Positions 61,201-64,000 of a stretch of DNA of 64,000 nucleotides are shown piece after piece. Origin of the DNA: Alligator mississippiensis (lineage: Eukaryota; Chordata; Crocodylia; Alligatoridae); contig NC_081824.1 in NCBI RefSeq assembly GCF_030867095.1, positions 237,672,719-237,736,718 on the forward strand, in the 5' to 3' direction. Positions within the stretch are counted from its first letter, which is position 1. Every line of letters begins with the position of its first letter. The translations under genes were made by a program, and so were the position numbers. The notes under the pieces were generated by a model, which saw only the letters and a list, made by a program, of their open reading frames with translations, had not been told where the DNA came from and searched no databases.

Positions 61201-63665
61201 ACCTACAGGCTTGGCAATGCCAGCCTGGCCAGCACTATGAATGAAAGAGACCTGGGGGTAATAATACACCACAGCATGAATATGAGCTGGCAGTACAACT
61301 CTGTTTCCAGCAGAGCAAATAATACTCTGGCATGCATCAATCGATGCATCTCCAACAAAACCAAGGAAATGATTCTCCCATTCTAATTGGCACTGGTGAG
61401 ACCCCAACTGGAGTACTTCATCCAGTTCTGGGTGCCACACTTTAACAAGGGTGTGGTACAACTTGAGAGAGTCCAGAGAAGAGCCACCTGTATGATTTGA
61501 GGCTTGCACAGCAGGCCATTCAAGGAAAGGCTGAGGGACCTTGGGCTCTTCAGCCTGAAAAAGAAAAGGCTGAGAGGGGACTTGATAGCAGTTTACCGCT
61601 ACATCAGGGGAGTACATCAGGGGCTCAGCGAACAACTATTCACCAGGGCACCCTTGGGGAGAACCAGGAGTAATGGCCACAAATTCCTGGAAGACCATTT
61701 CAGGCTCACCATTAGGAAAAAAAAATTCTTCACAGTCAGGGTGTCCAGACTGAAATAAGCTCCCTCCCAGAAGGGGTGCAATCACCTGCCCTGGAAATCT
61801 TCAAGAGGAGACTGGATGATCATCTTGCTAGGGGCACCTGGCCCCACTTGTCTTTCCTGCCGGATGCAGGGGGCTAGACCCAGTGATCTTCCGAGGACTC
61901 TTCTGGCCTTACCATCTATGTCTCTACGAATAATCAGTGTTGATTAGGAGCATTATCATCTCGTGTATCTTTCACCTAATGTTTCTGTTGATGCACCCCA
62001 AAACTGCATTCTCCTTTTGTGCATATGCATTACACTGCAAATTCACACTGAGTCTGTGATCTATCAAGACTCCTAGATTCTTCACCATAGTGCTGCCATA
62101 CATCTAATTGTCACCTGTTTTGAATTTTATTTTTGATTGTTCTTCCCAAGGTGTGTAGCACCTTGCATTTCTCAGCATTGATCTTCATTCAGTTAGCTTC
62201 AGCTGAGCTTTCCAATCTGTCAGGATCTTTCTGAATTGCATTCCCATCTTCCAGTGTGTTCACAATCCTTTCCGTTTTCATTTCATCTCCAAATGTGCTC
62301 AAGAAGCTTTCTATGCCAGCATCCAGATCATTAATAAACACATTGAACAGCACTGGGCCAGGACAGACTCCTGGGACACTCCACTCCAAGCCTGCCATTC
62401 TGACATGGCTCTATTATTAATTACCTCTTGCGTATTGCTATTGAGCCAATTATCCATCCACTTTATAGTAGTTTTATCCAGCCCACATTTCTCCAATTTT
62501 GTTTATGCGAACGTCATGTGGGATCTTGTCAAAAGCCTTGCTGAAGTCCAAATACACTATATCCACAGTATTCCCTTCATCTGCCCAAGTATTTACTTAG
62601 TAAAAGAAGGAGATCAAGTTTGTTTGACACAATTTGTTGTTAGTGAATCCAGGCTGGCTGCTTGCAATCAGCTTTTTCTCTTCCCAGATGCGTACAAATG
62701 GCCTTCCTTATGATATGCTCCAGTAACTTTCCAGGTATTGAGGTGAGGCTAACTCGTCTGTAGGTCCCTGGGTCCTCCTTTTCGCTTTTTGTAAGGAAGG
62801 GCACTGTGCTGGCACTTTTCCAGTCCTCTGGGACTTGACCTGTCTCCACAACTTCATGAAGATCATTGCCAAGGGCTCTGAGATCTTCTGTGCCAGTTCC
62901 TTCAGTACCCTGGAGTGACGTTCATCAGGCTCTGCTGACTTGAATTCATTCAGACCCCACAAAAGGTCTGACCGTATATTTTGTAATCTCTTCCCTCAGC
63001 TTGCCCACCTCCTTATCCAGATACACCTTATAGGGTGTCTGGCTGCAGCTTAATTTTTGTGAAGACCGAGCAAAGTAGCTGTTGAGTAGGTCTGCTCTCT
63101 ACCTCTTCTGTTAAGAGTTTCCCCTGACTGTTTTACAGCAGACCCAAAGCTTCTTTGGTCCTTCTTTTCTCACCAACATACTTGTATAACCTCTTCTTGT
63201 TCTCTTTAACCCCCCCTTGCCAACTCACTCTTTATCTTTGCCTTCCTGATTTTTGTCCCTGTTCTTGCTATTTCCTGGTACACTTGCTTGGTGATTTGCC
63301 CATTTTTCTGTTGCCTGTATGCTTTCCTTTGCATTCGCATTAGAACTCATTAGAGTTCATATTAGAACTAGTTTTAACTAAACTGACCCACAAAGCATAT
63401 CTATATAATATTTAAAGGGTATATTACTCCTACAGTTGGCAAGATAATCCTACACTCTTCGTGTAAGGAATAGACACGGGCTAGTTCCTGTTGGAGTAGC
63501 TAAAATTACTTGCAGTAGGATAGTGTACTGTTTAGATAAAGTCAAAACAGCATTGACTTCTCTTTGACTTTCAGAGACTTGTAGAAACATGAGAGCTAAT
63601 GATTTTGCACCTGTTACACCTGCATTTTCCATCTTTGAAGATGAGCCTGAAAAAGAGAACAGCCG
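32150..63665 (+). CDS. BUB1: BUB1 mitotic checkpoint serine/threonine kinase, 5' half of gene, continues past window
   Basis: BUB1 loads on kinetochores through KNL1 and Bub3, recruits MAD1 and BUBR1 for the spindle checkpoint, and phosphorylates histone H2A to place shugoshin. Fourteen exons with GT/AG borders join in phase to about 568 residues: 32150-32172, 32488-32547, 32632-32776, 35860-36056, 39781-39824, 40708-40811, 43671-43720, 43822-44012, 47774-47940, 48295-48635, 51489-51547, 53302-53439, 55154-55249, 63575-63665. Domains in order: TPR (about 15-145), GLEBS (about 230-258), helical stretch (about 272-305), CD1 (about 496-515), first KEN box (about 565-567). The order and spacing match human BUB1 as I remember it. 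CD1, and no KEN box near the start, argue against the paralogue BUB1B. The second KEN box and the kinase domain are beyond 64,000. Confidence 0.95.
32488..32547 (+). CDS. BUB1: BUB1 coding exon 2
   Basis: Encodes [20 protein letters not shown] across its borders, matching the human 'MLEAHMQSYKGNDPLGEWER' stretch at the start of the TPR domain. The acceptor is preceded by a pyrimidine tract ending CTTGTAG and the donor is GTCAGT. The following intron is only 84 bases. Confidence 0.92.
32632..32776 (+). CDS. BUB1: BUB1 coding exon 3 (TPR domain)
   Basis: Encodes residues about 28-76, including [29 protein letters not shown] and RFVNHCIAL. These are helices of the N-terminal TPR domain that binds the KI motif of KNL1. 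The donor is GTAAGT. Both borders fit the neighbours in phase. Confidence 0.93.
32895..33810. mobile_element. hAT-type DNA transposon, diverged, in BUB1 intron 3
   Basis: Starts near GCCAAAATATGGCCCACCAA and ends near AAAATAATTGCCCACTTCTG. The two ends share the 'caaaata..g.cccac' terminus seen in the hAT family at 56,196-58,544. The interior is GC-rich and open frames in it are not genes. Confidence 0.45.
33958..34533. mobile_element. hAT-type MITE with 8-bp target duplication, in BUB1 intron 3
   Basis: Left end CAGGGATCCTAGTTTTC and right end GAAAACCAGGATCCCTG are inverted repeats. Flanks GTGATGAG (33,950-33,957) and ATGATGAG (34,534-34,541) match at seven of eight, as hAT insertion makes. 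A second, one-ended copy lies at 42,578-42,800. Confidence 0.75.
34597..35655 (-). mobile_element. CR1 LINE 3' end, antisense, split by a MITE
   Basis: Begins with the inverted CR1 end (AGAATCATAGAGAAGTTGGG) and continues with 3' untranslated sequence to 34,857. It resumes at about 35,531 (GCCCACCACTACAGAGGAAG) and runs to about 35,655. The same subfamily occurs at 58,625 and 45,330. Confidence 0.8.
34858..35530. mobile_element. MITE with GGGCTNTGCAAAA ends, inserted in a CR1
   Basis: Left end GGGCTCTGCAAAA and right end TTTTGCACAGCCCTAAT are inverted, and GCCCAC is present on both flanks. Near the ends it is rich in TTTCAAxx/TTTGAAxx, including GAATTTCATTTCGATTCGAA. It has no coding capacity. 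A hAT-like family is likely. Confidence 0.65.
35860..36056 (+). CDS. BUB1: BUB1 coding exon 4 (TPR domain)
   Basis: Encodes residues about 77-142: [30 protein letters not shown] and [17 protein letters not shown]. These are close to human 'HQFFEFLYNHGIGT' and 'GIQNQAEPREFLQQQYR'. It completes the TPR domain. The acceptor follows a long T-rich tract; the donor is GTAGTT, a weaker match than the others. Confidence 0.94.
36057..36836. other. BUB1 intron 4, proximal part: nothing recognised
   Basis: Intronic, AT-rich. Contains a T-rich stretch near 36,670-36,690. No exon-like segment or named repeat was seen. Confidence 0.5.
36837..38175 (-). mobile_element. CR1 LINE, antisense, about 1.3 kb
   Basis: Starts at the left with the inverted 3' end (TTCATAGATGTTGGGGTCAG). 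The minus strand encodes CR1 reverse transcriptase: '[20 protein letters not shown]', '[14 protein letters not shown]', then 'KFVDDTKLW' (catalytic FVDD) and the end '[19 protein letters not shown]'. A local repeat of GAAGAGTATxGATCxGAG-like sequence near 37,765-37,820 disrupts the middle. It is 5' truncated in the RT domain. Confidence 0.9.
38312..38660. mobile_element. hAT-type MITE in BUB1 intron 4
   Basis: Left end GGGGTCAGCAACCTTTTATG and right end GATTGCTGACTACTG are inverted relatives of the common hAT terminus (CAGTGGTCGGCAACC type). The interior is GC-rich and non-coding. Confidence 0.6.
38661..39780. other. BUB1 intron 4, distal part: nothing recognised
   Basis: Intronic. Holds an A/GA-rich run near 39,263-39,290. 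No exon-like segment or identified repeat before the T-rich acceptor of exon 5. Confidence 0.5.
39781..39824 (+). CDS. BUB1: BUB1 coding exon 5
   Basis: A 44-base exon encoding [14 protein letters not shown] after the shared arginine. It corresponds to human 'LFQTRLTETHLPAQ', just past the TPR domain. Donor GTAAGA. Its reading phase matches the exon at 40,708 directly. Confidence 0.85.
40587..40607 (+). CDS. BUB1: Candidate 21-nt BUB1 microexon (optional)
   Basis: The segment is bounded by CTCCTAAG and GTGAGC, fits the phase on both sides and would add seven residues (GRLRLTG-like). Without it the protein is exactly collinear with human across this junction. It is therefore either a lineage-specific, optionally spliced microexon or a chance pair of splice-like sites. 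Confidence 0.3.
40708..40811 (+). CDS. BUB1: BUB1 coding exon 6
   Basis: Encodes residues about 157-191, [16 protein letters not shown] through DQACVIKNQ. It matches human 'SEPLHNVQVLNQM' and 'MACISKNQ' in spacing. It lies in the low-complexity linker between TPR and GLEBS. Acceptor CCTTTTAG, donor GTAATT. Confidence 0.88.
41205..41480 (+). mobile_element. Old CR1/L3-like LINE fragment in BUB1 intron 6
   Basis: 'gactggacagggtgcaggaa' followed by 'cttccatagagtgag' parallels the CR1 stretch encoding 'LERVQ ... PYEERL'. The copy is far more diverged than the other CR1s here, so it belongs to an older wave. Confidence 0.5.
41493..41776. mobile_element. hAT-type MITE, 284 bp, in BUB1 intron 6
   Basis: Ends CAGTGGTGCTTACCC and GGCTGAGCACCACTG form terminal inverted repeats. 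The interior carries 'gatctggcccacggcac' and a CT-rich microsatellite (near 41,645-41,670). No clear 8-bp duplication was seen at the edges. Confidence 0.65.
41886..42426 (+). mobile_element. CR1 LINE 3' end, in BUB1 intron 6
   Basis: The plus strand encodes the CR1 C-terminal end ([20 protein letters not shown], then 'YIRG'), followed by the 3' untranslated end (GACCCAATCTCTGCAAGGTC) and tail AATCTATGAAAT. 5' truncated. Confidence 0.85.
42578..42800 (+). mobile_element. hAT-type MITE, one end only
   Basis: CAGGGATTCTGGTTTTCCGA and the following AAAACCCCAAAATCCATTAT stretch match the left part of the element at 33,958. The right end is missing, so this is a truncated copy. Confidence 0.55.
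43360..43493 (-). mobile_element. hAT-type fragment, left end inverted, in BUB1 intron 6
   Basis: Read inverted it matches the left end of the element at 56,196: 'gggtgggcaa', 'ctggagggctgcttacc', 'ggctgcatgggtagc'. It comprises about 130 bp, just 180 bp upstream of exon 7. Confidence 0.65.
43671..43720 (+). CDS. BUB1: BUB1 coding exon 7
   Basis: Fifty bases encoding [16 protein letters not shown] plus two bases of valine. It follows a strong T-rich acceptor. Donor GTAAGT. It corresponds to human 'GSELSGVISSACDKESNMER'. The next intron is only 101 bases. Confidence 0.87.
43822..44012 (+). CDS. BUB1: BUB1 coding exon 8 (GLEBS, Bub3-binding)
   Basis: Encodes residues about 208-271. [20 protein letters not shown] is followed by FEELRAKRY, the GLEBS motif that docks on the Bub3 propeller. 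The two glutamates of 'FEEL' that contact Bub3 in human BUB1 are kept. A basic stretch, [12 protein letters not shown], follows. Acceptor CCCTATAG; the donor sequence GTATTT is weak, but its phase fits. Confidence 0.95.
44140..44348. mobile_element. Probable hAT fragment in BUB1 intron 8
   Basis: The end 'tggcctgtgggctgggg' 'attgaacacccctgg' resembles hAT termini with a '..CACCCCTG' end. No second end is evident. Low certainty. Confidence 0.35.
45330..47275 (+). mobile_element. CR1 LINE 3' end, split by a hAT element, BUB1 intron 8
   Basis: 45,330-45,690 is CR1 3' sequence ('ccaggaaggaattttactc' region). It resumes at about 47,122 and ends with GGTTGGATTAGATGACCTTT and the tail near 47,265. 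The interruption is the transposon at 45,691-47,113. Confidence 0.75.
45691..47113. mobile_element. hAT-type DNA transposon, non-autonomous, with 8-bp duplication
   Basis: Left end CAGTGGTTGTCAACTGGGG and right end AGGTTGAAAACCCTTG are inverted relatives (the common CAGTGGTTCTCAACC terminus). Flanks GTTTAGGG (45,683-45,690) and GGTTAGGG (47,114-47,121) match at seven of eight. The GC-rich interior gives long open frames (up to 258 codons) on several frames at once, with no transposase motif. They are compositional. Confidence 0.75.
47318..47488. repeat. Duplicated piece of the hAT interior
   Basis: About 165 bp closely matches 46,453-46,615 in the same orientation ('caggctggatgccacggc', 'ttgggctcttcctggt', 'caggggg.tctgcagccac'). 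It lies beyond the CR1 tail, outside the hAT ends, so it is a separate duplication or another copy's relic. Confidence 0.65.
47774..47940 (+). CDS. BUB1: BUB1 coding exon 9 (helical segment)
   Basis: Encodes residues about 272-327. [20 protein letters not shown] then [14 protein letters not shown] is a charged, heptad-like helix at the place where human BUB1 has its BUBR1-interacting helix. Acceptor CCCTTTAG, donor GTAAAT. Confidence 0.92.
48295..48635 (+). CDS. BUB1: BUB1 coding exon 10 (linker)
   Basis: Encodes residues about 328-441, a serine/proline-rich disordered linker with little conservation. The start follows TTTTTGCAAAG. The frame stays open to 48,714, but a GTATGT donor at 48,636 gives the only exit whose phase fits the exon at 51,489. 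The last few residues therefore depend on that choice. Confidence 0.82.
48636..49429. other. BUB1 intron 10, proximal: nothing recognised
   Basis: Intronic. The frame of exon 10 runs on to a stop at 48,714, after which stops abound. A TTTG-type microsatellite lies near 49,003-49,018. No named repeat. Confidence 0.5.
49430..49655. mobile_element. Probable hAT (Charlie-type) fragment
   Basis: The right end 'cccacagtttgaaagccact' resembles the CAGTTTGAAAACCACTG terminus. The interior mentions of 'cagaacccct' recur as in other copies of this type. Diverged; only one end is convincing. Confidence 0.35.
49656..50965. other. BUB1 intron 10, middle: nothing recognised
   Basis: AT-rich intronic sequence with short chance frames on both strands and no identifiable repeat. 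Confidence 0.5.
50970..51180. repeat. Two head-to-head copies of a CATCTGATGAAGT repeat
   Basis: An inverted copy (51,009-51,044: GCATAAGCTTCTGCAGGTGA, then CTACTTCATCAGATG) and a direct copy (51,066-51,105: CATCTGATGAAGTAGGGTGT onward) face each other. The right part, with 'ggtgtctaaggtgccacc' and 'tttcagactaacatggct', is a widespread reptile repeat tail. A related single copy is at 53,517-53,562. Confidence 0.6.
51489..51547 (+). CDS. BUB1: BUB1 coding exon 11
   Basis: Fifty-nine bases encoding [19 protein letters not shown]. It corresponds to human 'CVNKSTHEF' ... 'GCETHK'. Acceptor TTTGAAG, donor GTAAAT. Short, but in phase on both sides. Confidence 0.85.
51837..52030 (+). mobile_element. 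Old CR1 3' end in BUB1 intron 11
   Basis: 'ttggaggttttaagaacaga' 'ttggacacatctg' and the final 'ctctactcttctctaattct' parallel CR1 3' ends encoding or following 'GG.kvRLDnL'. Strongly diverged. Confidence 0.5.
52479..52828. mobile_element. Pogo/Tigger-type MITE with TA duplication, BUB1 intron 11
   Basis: Left end CAGCAAAAGCTGTGTTAACC and right end ATAACAAAGCTTTTATTG are inverted repeats of about 25 bp. TA flanks both sides (52,477-52,478 and 52,829-52,830), as Tc1/mariner-superfamily insertion makes. The interior is GC-rich, about 300 bp, non-coding. Confidence 0.75.
53010..53215. mobile_element. hAT-type MITE fragment just upstream of BUB1 exon 12
   Basis: GGGGTTTTCAACCTTTTTT followed by 'cggtgtacccctggc', ending 'tctcaagtacccactg', is the common CAGTGGTTTTCAACCTTTTT-type MITE. 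It lies 87 bp before the exon 12 acceptor. Confidence 0.5.
53302..53439 (+). CDS. BUB1: BUB1 coding exon 12 (CD1, first part)
   Basis: Encodes residues about 461-507: [18 protein letters not shown] then [12 protein letters not shown]. In human BUB1 the SPT of this motif is phosphorylated by CDK1 (serine) and MPS1 (threonine) to recruit MAD1. Serine, proline and threonine are all present (about residues 497-499). Acceptor TTTCTAG, donor GTAAGT. Confidence 0.95.
53565..54221. mobile_element. MITE with GGGCACGTCTACACGTG ends, BUB1 intron 12
   Basis: Left end TGGGGCACGTCTACACGTG and right end CATGTAGACATGCCCTG are inverted repeats. Inside are 'aatgtgcattaaag'-like motifs near both ends. It also contains the left arm of the long inverted repeat described separately. 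Non-coding. Confidence 0.6.
53893..54470. repeat. Long inverted repeat, arms of about 200 bp
   Basis: 53,893-54,095 is the reverse complement of 54,283-54,470 at roughly 80% identity by eye. Shared landmarks are 'gataattcagctgtttgtg', 'ttttccttggctttatt' and 'agcaactaagatt'. About 187 bp separate the arms. They are two copies of an unnamed repeat in opposite orientation, and a transcript of intron 12 could fold into a long hairpin here. Confidence 0.8.
55154..55249 (+). CDS. BUB1: BUB1 coding exon 13 (CD1, second part)
   Basis: Encodes [20 protein letters not shown] then [18 protein letters not shown] completes the CD1 motif begun in the previous exon. The acidic continuation corresponds to human 'DISDDKDEWQSLDQNEDAFE'. 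Acceptor TTTACTAG, donor GTATGT. A very long intron (8.3 kb) follows. Confidence 0.94.
55250..56195. other. BUB1 intron 13, proximal: nothing recognised
   Basis: Intronic sequence with no exon-like or repeat signal I can name. Confidence 0.5.
56196..58544. mobile_element. hAT-type DNA transposon, 2.3 kb, best copy of its family in the window
   Basis: Left end CAAGGGTGGGCAATTATTTC and right end ATTTTGCCCACCCCTG are inverted repeats. Flanks CCCTAGTG (56,188-56,195) and CTCAAGTG (58,545-58,552) agree at six of eight. Fragments of the same family lie at 29,268, 43,360 (inverted) and 2,885 (inverted). The interior is GC-rich and periodic, with open frames on both strands but no transposase (no DDE or hATC-like pattern), so it is non-autonomous. 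Confidence 0.78.
58240..58268. repeat. Poly-C tract, 29 bases
   Basis: An uninterrupted run of C within the hAT element at 56,196-58,544, in BUB1 intron 13. The other strand is G-only. Assembly length may be unreliable here. Confidence 0.85.
58625..63340 (-). mobile_element. Outer CR1 LINE, antisense, split by an inner CR1
   Basis: Left part 58,625-59,625 holds the inverted 3' end and C-terminal RT side ('[20 protein letters not shown]' on the minus strand). The right part, from about 61,935 to 63,340, continues with minus-strand RT ('[19 protein letters not shown]') and, further upstream, '[20 protein letters not shown]'. The break at about 59,626/61,935 is the younger, plus-strand CR1. Decayed reading frame. 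Confidence 0.85.
59626..61934 (+). mobile_element. Inner CR1 LINE, plus strand, endonuclease end to 3' tail
   Basis: Begins in the endonuclease C-terminal stretch ('[17 protein letters not shown]', '[13 protein letters not shown]'). It runs through the linker to RT ('[19 protein letters not shown]', '[10 protein letters not shown]', '[20 protein letters not shown]') and the C-terminal end, then the 3' untranslated end (about 61,800-61,934). The catalytic box reads FAGD instead of FADD. Frame changes split the ORF into at least five pieces, so it is dead. The 5' end of the full element is missing. Confidence 0.88.
63341..63574. other. BUB1 intron 13, distal end
   Basis: Short intronic stretch, no repeat named. 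Ends in the pyrimidine-rich acceptor TTGACTTTCAG of exon 14. Confidence 0.6.
63575..63665 (+). CDS. BUB1: BUB1 coding exon 14 (first KEN box)
   Basis: Encodes [20 protein letters not shown] then [10 protein letters not shown]. The KEN box (about residues 565-567) aligns with human BUB1 KEN at 535, a signal used by APC/C-Cdh1. Acceptor GACTTTCAG, donor GTAAGG. The next exon is outside the window. Confidence 0.93.
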
Positions 63666-64000
63666 GTAAGGAGAAGCTAGTCGCAAATGGAAATGCCTTT
63701 CTTAGGGGTTGTCTGTTGGGTTAGTGTTGTGCTATGATGGCTGTTGGTGCTATGATGGCTGTTGGTGCCATCACAGGGGGCTTTAATCTTTGCAGTTTAG
63801 GACTCTTACAGAAATTGTGATCTATGGGAAGTTCTAACTCGGGTAGGCAACCCTGGCATGGGTGCCAGAGCATGGAAGGCATTTTGCTTGGCATGTGCAC
63901 CTCAGGGCGGATGGCAGGGAAGGAGCCGGTGCTGTACTGCCACAACAAGGATTGGGCCTCTCGTGGGTTTCCCCGCCATCAGCCCCTGGCACACCAACAA
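63666..64000. other. BUB1 intron 14, start
   Basis: Donor GTAAGG, then intronic sequence with a short direct repeat GTGCTATGATGGCTGTTG (63,728-63,765, two copies). From about 63,845 to the edge 'gggtaggcaaccctggcatg' suggests the beginning of a hAT-type copy cut by the window edge. Confidence 0.5.

Noticed and set aside
32150-63665. BUB1B (BUBR1) instead of BUB1
   Set aside because: The CD1 motif ([19 protein letters not shown]) and the position of the first KEN box around residue 565 are BUB1 features. BUBR1 has a KEN box near its start, which is absent here.

Overview
The window is eukaryotic, vertebrate DNA, most likely from a reptile and probably a crocodilian. It is dominated by CR1 LINEs with crocodilian/turtle-like 3' ends, hAT-type and pogo-type DNA transposons and small MITEs, with nested LTR-element fossils. 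The only convincing host gene is the 5' half of BUB1, the mitotic checkpoint kinase. The species call is an inference from repeat content and was not tested.

Layout. 1-9,765 is gene-poor: one probable solo LTR (about 0.97-1.83 kb), a 172-bp MITE (2,031-2,202), hAT fragments, a G-rich block (5.4-6.5 kb), an antisense CR1 (6.56-7.6 kb) and a probable pogo/Tigger piece next to 9.77 kb. From 9,766 to about 29,267 lies one old endogenous retrovirus on the minus strand, readable in the order gag, protease, RT, RNase H, integrase, env. It has been cut apart by later insertions: a long LTR (11,007-13,480, duplication CCTCA), a solo LTR (14,184-15,067, TTATT), a CR1 (about 16,722-20,441) that itself holds a short LTR element (17,152-20,212, GGTTA), and a Ty3/gypsy element (21,186-27,476, GCAAT). 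The gypsy element has integrase before reverse transcriptase (Gmr1-like order) and a SCAN-like capsid in its gag.

29.3-31.8 kb holds a hAT fragment, an unexplained serine/acid-rich minus-strand reading frame and small interspersed repeats. A GC-rich promoter (about 31.85-32.15 kb, two CCAAT boxes) precedes BUB1, which runs on the plus strand from 32,150 to beyond the right edge. Fourteen coding exons (plus one doubtful 21-nt microexon) join in phase. They give about 568 residues: an N-terminal TPR domain, the Bub3-binding GLEBS motif, a helical segment, the CD1 motif that recruits MAD1 and the first KEN box. The kinase domain lies outside the window. The introns are filled with CR1 copies (including a CR1 inside a CR1 at 58.6-63.3 kb), hAT elements with 8-bp duplications, a pogo-type MITE, a large inverted repeat in intron 12 and a 29-base C tract in intron 13.

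No RNA genes, CRISPR arrays or prokaryotic features were seen. Gene symbols, tRNA primer matches and motif names rest on remembered family sequences, not on a search.
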